Shown here: in pieces, positions 24,324 to 33,629 of the stretch
How positions within the stretch are numbered: the stretch's first letter is position 1
Layout of the letters: every line of letters starts with the position of its first letter
Notes under the pieces: generated by a model
The model's input: the letters and a program-made list of their open reading frames with translations, nothing else
What the model was told of the DNA's origin: nothing
The model's database searches: none
Program-made: the position numbers and the translations under genes
NCBI RefSeq assembly: GCF_003663845.1
Contig: NZ_RCCA01000001.1
Span: 682,001-746,000, forward strand
Source: Chryseobacterium sp. 7
Lineage (GTDB): Bacteria; Bacteroidota; Bacteroidia; Flavobacteriales; Weeksellaceae
DNA length: 64,000 bases
Direction of reading: 5' to 3'

Positions 24324-25028
24324 TTATAAAGGTTTGTTGATAAGGTCTAAAAATTCTCCTGACATATTCTGTGCCTTCAGTACAAATTTATCAATCCTTG
24401 TCAAAAGAATGTTGTAACAGAAATTCGCAGGAATTGCCACGGCCAAACCTACAGCGGTCTGTCCCAAAGCGGTATAAATACCTTCAGAAAGTGTTTTCGG
24501 AGAGAAAGATCCTGTAGCATGGGATAGGTTGAAGAAAGCGATAATCATCCCGATTACCGTTCCTAAAAGTCCTAACATGGGTGCAATACTTGGTACTACG
24601 GCCAAAAGGTTCAGGTTTTTCTCCATATTGGCTACCTCTACCTGTGCCTGTGATTCCATAGCACTTACAATATCTGAAACGGGACGTCCCAGTCTTGAAA
24701 TTCCTTTTTCTAAAATTCTTCCTTCCGGAGAGTTTTGTGTTTTGCAGTAATCTGCTGCTGCCTCTATTTTTCCAGCTTTAATAAAGTCTTCAATATTATT
24801 CATAAAGTTGGAATCTGTCTTTGAAGTGAGTCTTTTGATAAAGAAAAATCTTTCAAAAAACAGATATAGAGAAAATACGCCCAACAGCAATACGGTGACC
24901 ATCACTATTTTAGCGAAAGCCCCTCCGTGGAACATGATCTTCCAGAAGGAAAACTCTAAATTGTCTGTAGCAACTGCGGGTGTAGCGATTTGTGCAAATA
25001 AAATCTGAGAAAGTTCCGTTAACAGCAT
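24324..25028 (-). CDS. exbB: ExbB/MotA/TolQ-family proton channel protein
   Basis: A 234-residue ExbB. Three membrane helices: one near residues 35-60 (IVMVTVLLLGVFSLYLFFERF) and two in the C-terminal half. The family signature is NLLAVVPSIAPMLGLLGTVI with GIYTALGQTAVGLAVAIPAN. It forms the proton channel pentamer around ExbD. It is first in the operon, so its promoter should lie upstream of 25028, where TACATTTG on the minus strand could be a -7 box. Confidence 0.92.
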   Translation of the reverse strand: MLLTELSQILFAQIATPAVATDNLEFSFWKIMFHGGAFAKIVMVTVLLLGVFSLYLFFERFFFIKRLTSKTDSNFMNNIEDFIKAGKIEAAADYCKTQNSPEGRILEKGISRLGRPVSDIVSAMESQAQVEVANMEKNLNLLAVVPSIAPMLGLLGTVIGMIIAFFNLSHATGSFSPKTLSEGIYTALGQTAVGLAVAIPANFCYNILLTRIDKFVLKAQNMSGEFLDLINKPL

Positions 25029-25202
25029 TAAATGTGAATTTTATTAAATTTTCAACGACAAATGTAGTAGAATATTATGAGTTAGACTCTTAAAAATTGC
25101 TTAAAAACTACTTAAAATTTGTTACAATTGTATCAATAGCAAATTTCTTTCCAAAAAATAATCTTGAAAAGAAACTTTGTAAAAAAAGATAGAAGCTTTT
25201 TG

Positions 25203-25664
25203 TTAGTCTTCGTCTACCTCAATATCATCCTGCCTGAATTCGCATTTTAATCTAAAAGGAATCGGAGTATCTGATCCGGTATAGAAATCATCAATGGTTC
25301 CTTTCCAGACCACCTGAAGCTCTCCTTCTTCATTTTTTTCGAAAAGAAGCTCGTTATCATAGATATAAGCATCTTCATCATCGAAAAGATCTACTTCTGT
25401 ATAGGTATCTTCCTCAGAATCATTGATTTTTATAGTTTTTCCTTCAATCTCCGCTGATTCGATAGGAAAATCGAACACCTCAAGTGAAAGTTGCGGAAAG
25501 TTGTACTGTAATGAATCATCATCTACGTGATCCAAACTGTCATCCGTAATAACTTCAACCTCTAAAAAATGCTGCTGGTTGCTGTAAACTGCCTTACAAT
25601 AAGTATTTCTGATATTGTATTTTAGCGTTTCCTCCGGATGGTAAATTTTTAAAATCCCTTTCAT
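25203..25664 (-). CDS. acidic protein of unknown function
   Basis: A 153-residue, very acidic protein (for example DDSLDHVDDDSLQYNFPQL and the DEDAYIYDNEL region) without signal or membrane segment. The pattern is of alternating beta strands. I do not recognise the family. It is a single gene between the exb operon and the divergent DUF885 lipoprotein, and ends in an Asp/Glu-rich tail. Confidence 0.55.
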   Translation of the reverse strand: MKGILKIYHPEETLKYNIRNTYCKAVYSNQQHFLEVEVITDDSLDHVDDDSLQYNFPQLSLEVFDFPIESAEIEGKTIKINDSEEDTYTEVDLFDDEDAYIYDNELLFEKNEEGELQVVWKGTIDDFYTGSDTPIPFRLKCEFRQDDIEVDED

Positions 25665-25833
25665 TTTTTCTTAAAAAAGAACTGTAATAATATGATTGTT
25701 AAACGTTTTAGACAAAGATAAAAAATTGATTCAAAGTTGAAAGGATTTTGAAAATAATTTTTTAAAATCAGCTTCTACAATACTACTGAATATCCCAATA
25801 ATACTTACTTTTGTTTTCATAAAGATTCTGAAA

Positions 25834-27630
25834 ATGAAAAACATCTTATCAAAGGGTATTCTGGGATTGGGGCTGATAATTGGTCTTGCTTCATGCAAAA
25901 AATCGGACTCTCCCCTTACAAAAGTAACCCCCAGCAACCTGGATTCTATTGCTTCCAACTATTATGAGCAATACCTTAAGCTCTACCCGTTAGATGCTAC
26001 CTCTCAGGGAGATACAAGGTACAACGACCAGCTTCCTATCAATATTGATAAAGATTTTATCTCAGGAGAAATAGCATTCTATAATTCTGTACAGAAGCAG
26101 TTGGATCATGTAGATTACAAAAGCCTTTCTGATGAAGACAAAGTGGTGTACGATGTACTGGATTATACTTTAAAAGATAAAATTGAGGCTTATGCCTATC
26201 ATCCGGAATATATTCCTTTTACCCAATTCGGTGGTCTTCCGCTTACTTTTCCACTGTATGGAAGCGGACAAGGCAGCCAGCCTTTCAAAACGGAAAAAGA
26301 CTATAGCGACTGGCTGAAAAGAATGGAAAAATTCCCTGAATGGATGGATGCTGCCACAGACAACTTCCGTGAGGGAATCAATAATAAGATGGTGCTACCT
26401 AAGAAACTTGTGGTCAAAATGATTCCTCAAATGAAAGCGGAAGAAATCACGACTTCTGACATGGAAAAAAATATTTTTTATGGCCCAATAAGAAATTTTC
26501 CGAAAAGCTTCACTCAGAACCAGAAAGACAAATTTTCAGCACTTTATAAGGATGCCATTATTAAAAAAATTATTCCTGCCTATACTAAAATGGGTGCTTT
26601 TCTTGAAAAAGATTACCTTCCAAAGGCAAGAGATACAGACGGATATAACAGCCTTCCTAACGGAAATGAAATTTACAGCTATTATGTAAAAAGCTGGACT
26701 ACCACAAAGAAATCTCCTGAAGAGATTAATAAAATCGGACTACAGCAGGTGGCTATGCTTCGTGCAGAAATGGAAAAAGTAAAGCAACAGGTTGGCTTCT
26801 CCGGAACGCTGGAAGAATTCATCACTTTTGTAAAAACAGATCCAAAAGCAATGCCTTATAAGACTTCTAAAGAGGTTTTGAATGCATTTAATGGTATTTT
26901 AACGAAAATCACTCCAAAGCTGAAAACGATGTTTAATGTAACTCCAAAAACAAAGTTTGAGATCAGACAGACGGAGAAATTCAGAGAAGCGAGTGCCAGC
27001 GCAGAGTACATTCCGGGAACTCCGGATGGCAAAAGAGCAGGGATATTTTATGTTCCGCTTCCGGATCCTACCAAATTCAATGTTACTTCAGGAATGGAGT
27101 CTCTTTTCCTTCATGAAGCGATTCCGGGACACCATTACCAGGTTTCTCTGCAACAAGAGAATACTAAGCTTCCTAAGTTCATGAGATTCGGATGGTTTGG
27201 AGCATATGGAGAAGGATGGGCCCATTATTGTGAGACATTAGGTCCTGAGTTCGGTTTATATACAGATCCTTATCAGAAAATGGGATATTTGAGTGATCAG
27301 ATGCTAAGAGCAGTAAGATTGGTAGTAGACACAGGACTTCATACCGGAAAAATGTCTCGTGAAGATGCTATTAAATATTTCCTAAGCAATATTTCTTATG
27401 ACGAGGCTTCTGCCACAGCAGAAGTAGAAAGGTATATGGCCATGCCGGGACAGGCTTTAGGCTACAAAATAGGATCTTTAAGAATCCGTGAGCTGAGAGA
27501 GAAGTATCAGAAAGAGCTTGGAAACAAATTCAATCTGGCAAGCTTCCATGATGAAGTATTAAGTCAGGGATGCCTTCCTTTGGATGTTCTGAACAGAAAA
27601 ATGGAGCTTTGGGCGAAAAAACAAAAATAA
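25834..27630 (+). CDS. DUF885-family lipoprotein, putative metallopeptidase
   Basis: A 598-residue lipoprotein: signal peptide followed by the lipobox LIIGLASCKK (Cys about residue 21). The large domain is DUF885, with its zinc-site-like HEAIPGHHYQ at about residues 427-436 and GEGWAHYCETLG after it, and EVERYMAMPGQALGYKIG near the end. The HExxxGH pattern resembles a gluzincin-type peptidase, but activity is inferred only from family. A -7 box TACTTTTG is at 25806-25813. It is followed by a clear terminator. Confidence 0.88.
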   Translation: MKNILSKGILGLGLIIGLASCKKSDSPLTKVTPSNLDSIASNYYEQYLKLYPLDATSQGDTRYNDQLPINIDKDFISGEIAFYNSVQKQLDHVDYKSLSDEDKVVYDVLDYTLKDKIEAYAYHPEYIPFTQFGGLPLTFPLYGSGQGSQPFKTEKDYSDWLKRMEKFPEWMDAATDNFREGINNKMVLPKKLVVKMIPQMKAEEITTSDMEKNIFYGPIRNFPKSFTQNQKDKFSALYKDAIIKKIIPAYTKMGAFLEKDYLPKARDTDGYNSLPNGNEIYSYYVKSWTTTKKSPEEINKIGLQQVAMLRAEMEKVKQQVGFSGTLEEFITFVKTDPKAMPYKTSKEVLNAFNGILTKITPKLKTMFNVTPKTKFEIRQTEKFREASASAEYIPGTPDGKRAGIFYVPLPDPTKFNVTSGMESLFLHEAIPGHHYQVSLQQENTKLPKFMRFGWFGAYGEGWAHYCETLGPEFGLYTDPYQKMGYLSDQMLRAVRLVVDTGLHTGKMSREDAIKYFLSNISYDEASATAEVERYMAMPGQALGYKIGSLRIRELREKYQKELGNKFNLASFHDEVLSQGCLPLDVLNRKMELWAKKQK

Positions 27631-27640
27631 AATTATAGTA

Positions 27641-27680
27641 ATAAAAAGGGTACTTCATTCAATCAGTACCCTTTTTTATT
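27641..27680 (+). terminator. terminator after DUF885 gene
   Basis: AAAAAGGGTACT (27643-27654) pairs with AGTACCCTTTTT (27665-27676), followed by more T. Confidence 0.9.
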
Positions 27681-27707
27681 TCGTTCTTCTAAATAAACAA
27701 AATTGAT

Positions 27708-28154
27708 ATGATCACAGAAAGTATAAGATCTCTTTTCAACAGGGATTTAAATAAATTAAAAACAGAGATAGCAGCCTATAAGAATGAAGAAAACCTTTGG
27801 AGAATTGATAAAAGTATTGCCAATTCTGCCGGCAATCTTTGTCTTCATCTAGTCGGAAACATCAACCACTTTATAGGAGCACAACTAGGAAATACAGGTT
27901 ATATTAGAAATCGTGAGCTGGAGTTTTCTTTAAAAGATGTTCCAAGAACGGAGCTTATTGAAAAAATTGAAGCTACTATAGCCATGATAGATTCTGTTCT
28001 GCCCCAATTATCTGAGGAAGACCTTAAAAGAGAATATCCTCTGGTTGTTTTTGAAAGTAAAATGACTACAGATTACTTCCTGATTCATCTGGTTGCCCAT
28101 CTGGATTATCATTTGGGACAGATCAATTATCACAGAAGATTATTAGATAATTAA
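27708..28154 (+). CDS. DinB/DUF1572-type four-helix protein
   Basis: A 148-residue DinB-superfamily protein. Three His residues typical of the DinB metal site are visible: one in NLCLHLVGNINHFIGA and one or two in FLIHLVAHLDYHLGQINYHR. The family includes metal-dependent thiol transferases and proteins of unknown role. The gene is single and starts just after a terminator, so it has its own promoter. Confidence 0.75.
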   Translation: MITESIRSLFNRDLNKLKTEIAAYKNEENLWRIDKSIANSAGNLCLHLVGNINHFIGAQLGNTGYIRNRELEFSLKDVPRTELIEKIEATIAMIDSVLPQLSEEDLKREYPLVVFESKMTTDYFLIHLVAHLDYHLGQINYHRRLLDN

Positions 28155-28212
28155 TTTTTTTGCTTGAATATTACTATGTCAAGGTTTTGAAACTTTACAT
28201 GGCAATAAAATC

Positions 28213-28231
28213 TTAGCGTACATAGCGCTAA
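28213..28231. repeat. TTAGCG/CGCTAA palindrome in spacer
   Basis: TTAGCG and CGCTAA flank a seven-base centre in the 87-base gap between the DinB-like gene and nth. The neighbouring sequence TTTTGAAACTTTACATGG looks like the kind of intergenic element repeated in these genomes. Too short and T-poor to call a terminator with confidence. Confidence 0.3.
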
Positions 28232-28241
28232 AATAACTGAA

Positions 28242-28862
28242 TTATTTCTCAAACATCATTTTCGTAATAAAGTCTTTCTCTCCTTTTCCTCTCGCCGGAG
28301 AATATTCTCTTCCATAGAAAATGATCTGAAGATGAAGCTTATTCCATACTTCTTCAGGAAATAAACTCTTTGCATCACGCTCCGTTTCCACTACATTTTT
28401 TCCTGAGGTAAGCTTCCACTGGGTCATCAGACGATGAATGTGGGTATCTACCGGAAAAGCAGGAAATCCAAATCCCTGGCTCATGACTACTGAAGCCGTT
28501 TTGTGTCCTACCCCCGGAAGAGCTTCCAATTCCTCATAAGTCTGGGGAACAATACCCTCATGTCTTTCCAGTAGAAGTTCGGCCATTCTTTTCAGGTTTT
28601 TGGCTTTTGTATTGGAAAGTCCTATTTCTTTAATCAATTCTTTGATTTCAAATTCTTCCAACTTGGCCATTCTTTGCGGAGTTCCTGCTACCGCAAAAAG
28701 ATCGGGAGTAACCTGGTTTACTTTTTTATCGGTAGTCTGCGCAGAAAGGGCTACAGCAACCATCAATGTATAGGGATCAGTATGATCTAACGGAATGGGT
28801 GTGGTGGGATATAATTTATCCAGTTCTACCTGAACGAGCTCGGCTCTTTGTTTTTTTGTCAT
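28242..28862 (-). CDS. nth: endonuclease III (DNA glycosylase/AP lyase), without Fe-S loop
   Basis: A 206-residue endonuclease III from ATG 28862 (the ATG at 28883 adds seven residues). The helix-hairpin-helix ALPGVGHKTASVV gives the catalytic Lys at about 121, and FPVDTHIHRL the catalytic Asp at about 139. The enzyme removes oxidised pyrimidines in base excision repair. E. coli Nth ends in a four-Cys 4Fe-4S loop; here the corresponding end is GREYSPARGKGEKDFITKM, with no cysteine, so the cluster is absent. Confidence 0.93.
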   Translation of the reverse strand: MTKKQRAELVQVELDKLYPTTPIPLDHTDPYTLMVAVALSAQTTDKKVNQVTPDLFAVAGTPQRMAKLEEFEIKELIKEIGLSNTKAKNLKRMAELLLERHEGIVPQTYEELEALPGVGHKTASVVMSQGFGFPAFPVDTHIHRLMTQWKLTSGKNVVETERDAKSLFPEEVWNKLHLQIIFYGREYSPARGKGEKDFITKMMFEK

Positions 28863-28878
28863 GTATGCCTTAAATTTG
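28848..28878 (+). promoter_or_regulatory. promoter for bcp
   Basis: TTG at 28848-28850, 20 bases, and TAAATTTG at 28871-28878, a good match to the Bacteroidota consensus, 17 bases before the bcp ATG. It overlaps the start of the divergent nth gene. Confidence 0.55.
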
Positions 28879-28895
28879 AACAAAATTAAATCATT

Positions 28896-29345
28896 ATGCT
28901 GAAAGTTGGAGATAAATTACCTGAATTTGAAGGATTCAATCAAGACGGAGAAACAGTAACCTCATCAAAATTAATTGGAAAAAAACTGGTGGTCTTCTTC
29001 TATCCACAGGCCAATACACCAACATGTACAGTAGAAGCCTGCAACCTGAGTGATAATTATGCTAAGCTTAAAAAGGCTGGATTTCAATTATTGGGTGTAA
29101 GCGGCGATTCTGTAAAGAAACAGAAAAATTTCCACAGTAAATTTGCTTTTCCTTATGATCTTATTGCAGATGAAAATCGTAATATCATTGAAAAATTTGG
29201 GGTATGGCAGGAAAAAAAGACGTTTGGAAAAACGTATATGGGAATTGTAAGAACCACTTTTATTTTTGATGAAACTGGAGTTTGTACAAGAGTGATTGAA
29301 AAAGTAAATTCGAAAACTGCTGCAGAACAGATTCTGGAAGGATAA
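28896..29345 (+). CDS. bcp: thioredoxin-dependent peroxiredoxin (BCP type)
   Basis: A 149-residue peroxiredoxin Q/BCP. The peroxidatic Cys is C44 in PQANTPTCTVEAC and the resolving Cys is C49, the usual T-x-x-C-x4-C arrangement. The end of the domain has FGKTYMGIVRTTFIFDETG. It reduces hydrogen peroxide and organic peroxides with electrons from thioredoxin in the cytoplasm. Divergent from nth, with which it shares an oxidative-damage theme. Confidence 0.93.
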   Translation: MLKVGDKLPEFEGFNQDGETVTSSKLIGKKLVVFFYPQANTPTCTVEACNLSDNYAKLKKAGFQLLGVSGDSVKKQKNFHSKFAFPYDLIADENRNIIEKFGVWQEKKTFGKTYMGIVRTTFIFDETGVCTRVIEKVNSKTAAEQILEG

Positions 29346-29365
29346 TTATTTTTAATACAAAGATC

Positions 29366-29424
29366 ACAAATGCTTTCACAATTAACACGATTAAAAAACT
29401 AACGTTATTTGTGAAAGCATTTTT
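29366..29424. terminator. long hairpin between convergent genes
   Basis: AAATGCTTTCACAA (29368-29381) and TTGTGAAAGCATTT (29409-29422) form a perfect 14-bp stem with a 27-base loop and A/T tails. It lies between bcp and the converging acetyltransferase and can serve both. Confidence 0.7.
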
Positions 29425-29431
29425 ATATGTT

Positions 29432-29965
29432 TTACTCTGTTTCGTAGTAATTTAATTCTTCCGTTTCACCAGGAAGTATAACGTGCTTTTTAAACTTCAG
29501 ACCTAGTTTTTCGATGAGTTTTTGGGAAGAAATATTATCTTTTGAAATAATCGCGGATATCTTTGTTAACCCAAAATCATCCATTCCAATAGATTTAACC
29601 TTTTGAGCGGCTTCAAAAGCATACCCTTTCCCTTCAAACTCTTCCAATAGAGAATATCCAATATCTACAATATCAAGCCCTTCTCTTTCAAAGATTCCTA
29701 CTGCTCCTACTTTTTCATTTCCTTCTTTGGTTACCAGAAGATAGTTTCCAAATCCCAGCCTTTCAATCTGTGGAGTAAATCTGTTGAGAATATAGTTTTC
29801 TGCATCTTCAATGCTGTTCACATTGCGGTTGCCGATATGTTGAATAAATTTCGGTCTGTTGTAAAGTTCAAAGACAAAATCTCTGTCTTCACGGGACATT
29901 GGACGAAGAATTAATCGCTCTGTCTCATAAATATTATCTGCGCTTGGGTGTTTTTTTAGGCTCAT
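29432..29965 (-). CDS. GNAT acetyltransferase (RimJ/RimL-like)
   Basis: A 177-residue N-acetyltransferase with YETERLILRPMSREDRDFVF at the start, GKGYAFEAAQKVKSIGMDDF at the acetyl-CoA site, and KDNISSQKLIEKLGLKFKKH as the last strand-helix unit. The acceptor is unknown. Its start overlaps the end of the upstream gene by 32 bases, so it is the last member of the five-gene minus-strand operon beginning with the TolC-like gene. Confidence 0.85.
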   Translation of the reverse strand: MSLKKHPSADNIYETERLILRPMSREDRDFVFELYNRPKFIQHIGNRNVNSIEDAENYILNRFTPQIERLGFGNYLLVTKEGNEKVGAVGIFEREGLDIVDIGYSLLEEFEGKGYAFEAAQKVKSIGMDDFGLTKISAIISKDNISSQKLIEKLGLKFKKHVILPGETEELNYYETE

Positions 29966-30596
29966 CTTTCTTGGGTTCTTCTTTCTTTTCGATTTTTAAC
30001 AATCTTGGGTTATTAGCACACTTTTTATTATAAAGCTCAATGTAGGTTCCATTATCCTTTACATTGCCTACTGCTCCTGTAGATTTATTTACAGTCACTG
30101 TATAATGTGTTTTTTGATAGGGGCATTCCTTTGAAGTCAACTTTCCAAGATCCAGATAATAATTTAATTTATCTTCATGATAATTCCCTGCAAGATCCTT
30201 GAACTCCTCATCTACCATATACCCATCAGCAGCCAGCACAATAGCTGCTTCCTGAGCATTATCAATTCGATCCACAAACTTCTTAAGCCCCTCCAGATCG
30301 GTAACGTAGTTTACCTTACCTCCTTCCGAATAAGCAATGTAGTAAAAACTGTCTTCACTAGGAAAAAGATTGAATCCTGAAAACTGAGGGGTATAATCTA
30401 CATTTCCCGAAATCTTTATTTCTTGCCCTTTTCCATAACTGTTGTATACCAATACCCAAGAGTTTACCTTACTGCTTGGTTCAATCTGTTGCAAAATATT
30501 GGGGATGTTTGAAAATTTTTTCTTCTCCTGAGAATATCCTAAGATTCCCAAAAGTAAAAATATAAGAATTGTAATTCGGGTTGCAGTTTTAATCAT
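29934..30596 (-). CDS. exported protein of unknown function, basic C-terminus
   Basis: A 220-residue protein from ATG 30596, with a signal peptide (MIKTATRITILIFLLLGILG). The start at 30626 adds ten residues. The mature part is beta/alpha with conserved-looking EDSFYYIAYSEGGKVNYVTD and a highly charged tail of Lys/Glu/Pro repeats (KKEEPKKDEPKKTPKRR). No family recognised. It lies between the GDP-mannose pyrophosphorylase gene and the acetyltransferase in one operon. Confidence 0.6.
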   Translation of the reverse strand: MIKTATRITILIFLLLGILGYSQEKKKFSNIPNILQQIEPSSKVNSWVLVYNSYGKGQEIKISGNVDYTPQFSGFNLFPSEDSFYYIAYSEGGKVNYVTDLEGLKKFVDRIDNAQEAAIVLAADGYMVDEEFKDLAGNYHEDKLNYYLDLGKLTSKECPYQKTHYTVTVNKSTGAVGNVKDNGTYIELYNKKCANNPRLLKIEKKEEPKKDEPKKTPKRR

Positions 30597-30629
30597 AATT
30601 TTAAAAATCAGCAGAAAATATACCAAATA

Positions 30630-31712
30630 TTACATAAATTTCTCTCCTTTCTTAAAGCCTTTTAAGTCAAGAACATAGTCTTTAATGAGCTGGTCGTTAT
30701 CTCGCGGGCAGATAAGAAGTGCTTTATCCGTATCTACAATAATATAGTCTTCAAGGCCATCAATGATAACGGCTTTATTATTATTTTTTAAACGAATGAT
30801 ATTTCCTTTTGAATTATAAGAAAGTAAATGTTTTAATTTTACTGCATTTCCGTTTTTGTCTTTTTCTGTATTTTCATATACGGACGTCCAGGTTCCCAGA
30901 TCACTCCATCCTAAATCTGCAGGAATCACATATACATTTTTTGCTTTCTCTAAAATTCCGTTATCAATAGAGATTTTCTGAACCTTTGGATAAATGGTTT
31001 CGATACAGCTGTTTTCTTTTGCAGAATTGTATTCACACGCCATAAAATGCTGAGTCATTTCGGGAAGATAAAGGTCAAAAGCATGATGAATACTCTTTAC
31101 ATTCCACACAAATATCCCGGCATTCCATAGAAAATCACCACTTTCTAAAAAGCTCTGTGCAATCTCAAGAATAGGTTTTTCTGTAAATGTTTTAACTTTA
31201 AAATATTCGGAATCTTTCTTTTCTACAAACTGAATATATCCGTAGCCCGTATCAGGTCTTGTGGGAGTAATTCCCAATGTTATCAGATAATCATGCTTTG
31301 AAGCTAATTCAAATGCAAGCTCTACTTTTTCCAGAAACACATCTTCTTTAAGAATCAGATGATCTGCAGGGAGTACAATCATTGTTGCATCCGGATTAAT
31401 TTCAGCAATCTTGTTAGCCATATACAGATTACAGGCCGCTGTATTTTTCATCAGAGGTTCACCCACAATGTTTTCTTCAGGAATTTCCGGAAGCTGCTGA
31501 TGGGAAACGGCCACATATTCTTTATTCGTAATCACAAATATCTGCTCTCTGGGAATCAGCTTACTGATTCTGTCATAGGTCTGCTGAATCATGGTACGTC
31601 CAGTTCCTAAAATATCCTGAAACTGTTTGGGAAATTTCTGTGTGCTCATTGGCCAGAACCGGCTACCGATTCCTCCCGCCATTATAACGCAGTATCTATC
31701 TGATTTTAACAT
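30630..31712 (-). CDS. mannose-1-phosphate guanylyltransferase
   Basis: A 360-residue nucleotidyltransferase. The N-terminal VIMAGGIGSRFWPMSTQKFP is the NTP-binding loop of ManC/GMP-type enzymes; MIVLPADHLI and TEKPILEIAQ followed by LWNAGIFVWN are the further signatures. It makes GDP-mannose from GTP and mannose 1-phosphate, for glycans and lipopolysaccharide. The C-terminal isomerase domain of longer ManC proteins is absent. It starts two bases after the SprT-like gene's stop. Confidence 0.92.
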   Translation of the reverse strand: MLKSDRYCVIMAGGIGSRFWPMSTQKFPKQFQDILGTGRTMIQQTYDRISKLIPREQIFVITNKEYVAVSHQQLPEIPEENIVGEPLMKNTAACNLYMANKIAEINPDATMIVLPADHLILKEDVFLEKVELAFELASKHDYLITLGITPTRPDTGYGYIQFVEKKDSEYFKVKTFTEKPILEIAQSFLESGDFLWNAGIFVWNVKSIHHAFDLYLPEMTQHFMACEYNSAKENSCIETIYPKVQKISIDNGILEKAKNVYVIPADLGWSDLGTWTSVYENTEKDKNGNAVKLKHLLSYNSKGNIIRLKNNNKAVIIDGLEDYIIVDTDKALLICPRDNDQLIKDYVLDLKGFKKGEKFM

Positions 31713-31714
31713 TC

Positions 31715-32305
31715 TTAGCTACATTTTTCTACCCTAGCCAAAGGCTTGAAAGAATACTTCCTTCCAGTAGCCAGGTTCTTACAAAGATAGTTTTTTTTAA
31801 CCAGACCTTCTAATAAATACTTTTCGTTGCGATAGATAAAAAACTCACCTTTCTGAAGTTCCTCAATAAAATAGAGAGTATCATCTTGTTTTTCAGTGTG
31901 AAAATACCTCACCAAATCCGGGCTGGCCATGAAGTTTGCCTTAGGTGATTTTGAGAATTTTACAATGATCGGCTTTAGGTCTTCATCATAAATTTCAAGG
32001 CTTTCAAGGAGCATATTTCTGAAAGTTTCTTTCCATTCATTACCATGAGGAGAGATTCTTCTTCCGTATTTTTCAAAAGCGATCAGATGTGCCAGTTCGT
32101 GGGTCAGCACAAAGAAAAAAAGCTGTGGGGTAAGCGTAGAGTTTACCGTTATTTCATGAGAATTGTCCGGAAGTTTTCTGTAATCTCCCAGTTTTGAATT
32201 CCTGTTTCTTGTAACTTTTATATGTATATAGTAATCTGAAAACCAGATTCTTAAATATTTAAGTGTATTTTGAGGTAAATATTTTTCTAATGATTGGATA
32301 GACAT
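31715..32305 (-). CDS. SprT-like zinc metalloprotease domain protein
   Basis: A 196-residue protein with the zinc motif HELAH at residues 69-73 (FVLTHELAHLIAFEKYG) and RRISPHGNEWKETFRNML after it, the SprT-like pattern. SprT-domain proteins include proteases of DNA-protein crosslinks, but bacterial members are largely uncharacterised. A four-Cys zinc ribbon is not evident; a single Cys is in KNYLCKNLATG. It begins two bases before the TolC-like stop in the same operon. Confidence 0.82.
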   Translation of the reverse strand: MSIQSLEKYLPQNTLKYLRIWFSDYYIHIKVTRNRNSKLGDYRKLPDNSHEITVNSTLTPQLFFFVLTHELAHLIAFEKYGRRISPHGNEWKETFRNMLLESLEIYDEDLKPIIVKFSKSPKANFMASPDLVRYFHTEKQDDTLYFIEELQKGEFFIYRNEKYLLEGLVKKNYLCKNLATGRKYSFKPLARVEKCS

Positions 32306-32306
32306 T

Positions 32307-33629
32307 TTACAAACTTAATGGAATTCCTGCATAGAAATTCAATAGTTTAAGACTAAAAAGATAATTATATTTTGCCTGCGCTACTGATCCCTGTGCATTT
32401 GCATAATTATTTCTTGCCACATTTACGTCATAGATGGTGGTTCTTCCCGCAGCATAGCTTTTATCCGCAAAATCAAGTGCCAGCTTGGAACTTTTTTCTG
32501 CTTCCACGGCAGCCAGATAATTTTCATAATTGGCATCTGCATCAAACTGAGCTTTCTGTACATTCTGTCTTACCGTCTGCTTCTGCTGTTCCAACGCATT
32601 TTTGGCGAGGCTTTCGTTTAATTTGGATTGTTCTACCTGTAATTTAGTTTTTCCTTTATTGAATATAGGTACATTAAGTGATAATCCTACATTTTGTCCA
32701 AACTGATCTTTATATTGCTCAAAAAAAGTTCCCTGCACAACACCTGGCAGAACATTAAATTGTTTATTATAGAAAGTATTAAGTCCGGCACTGGCTGTTA
32801 ATGTAGGCCAGTATGCTGTTTTACTTACTTCAGTTTGTGCTTCGGCAGACCTTATGCGGCTTTCCGCAGCTTTTATCTGAGGCTGTATCTCATATGCCGT
32901 TGCAAGCACCTCATCCACTGTAGCAAGCTGTAAATCAAGTTTTTCCGGAATATTCACATCTTCCACATCAAAACCCTTATAATCTGAAAGCTGTAAAAGC
33001 TGAACGATGGCAAACAAAGCACGGCCAACGTTTACTTCTGCTGTTTTAAGATTTTGTTTTTCTCTTGCCAATGCTGCTTCTGCCTCTGCCAGCACCGTCT
33101 GGGCAGTTGTTCCAACTTGAGTTGTAATTTTAGCTCTGTCATACTGTTTCTGGGCATTTCCTACTGCACTTTGAGAAATTTTTACAATCTCTTTATTCAA
33201 CAAAGTAGTCAGATATTGTTGAGCAATCTGAAGAGAAATATCATTTTTAATGGTTTCAATATCATATTGGCTTGCTTCTACATCAAACTCAGCCTTTCTT
33301 ACACTCTTCTCTAATCTCCCATTATTATAGACCAACATATCAGCACCCAGACCCACACTGTTATTGAATCTATCATTTCTATAACTTCCTGCTCCTAATG
33401 ACCCTTGTCCGAAACTCACCCCACTCGTAACACTCCCAGATACGGAAGGCAAATATTCTTTATGGGCTGCTTTAAGATTGTATTCCTGGTTTTGTTTGTT
33501 ATACTGATTTTGGATAACCTGAAGATTATGCTCCACTGCATAGCTTACACATTCTTTTAAGGACCATTTCTTCTGAGCACTTAAACCCAGATAACCTAAT
33601 CCAAAAACGATGATCCAAACTTTTTTCAT
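32307..33629 (-). CDS. TolC-family outer-membrane efflux protein
   Basis: A 440-residue outer-membrane factor with a signal peptide (MKKVWIIVFGLGYLGLSAQ) and WSLKECVSYAVEHNLQV, the usual start of the TolC fold. Two similar halves with coiled-coil helices follow (LQIAQQYLTTLLN; AQTEVSKTAYWPTLTASAGL) and the end has KSYAAGRTTIYDVNVARNNY. It should form a trimeric export duct, but no periplasmic adaptor or inner-membrane pump is adjacent, so the partner is unknown. It heads the minus-strand operon. Confidence 0.88.
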   Translation of the reverse strand: MKKVWIIVFGLGYLGLSAQKKWSLKECVSYAVEHNLQVIQNQYNKQNQEYNLKAAHKEYLPSVSGSVTSGVSFGQGSLGAGSYRNDRFNNSVGLGADMLVYNNGRLEKSVRKAEFDVEASQYDIETIKNDISLQIAQQYLTTLLNKEIVKISQSAVGNAQKQYDRAKITTQVGTTAQTVLAEAEAALAREKQNLKTAEVNVGRALFAIVQLLQLSDYKGFDVEDVNIPEKLDLQLATVDEVLATAYEIQPQIKAAESRIRSAEAQTEVSKTAYWPTLTASAGLNTFYNKQFNVLPGVVQGTFFEQYKDQFGQNVGLSLNVPIFNKGKTKLQVEQSKLNESLAKNALEQQKQTVRQNVQKAQFDADANYENYLAAVEAEKSSKLALDFADKSYAAGRTTIYDVNVARNNYANAQGSVAQAKYNYLFSLKLLNFYAGIPLSL

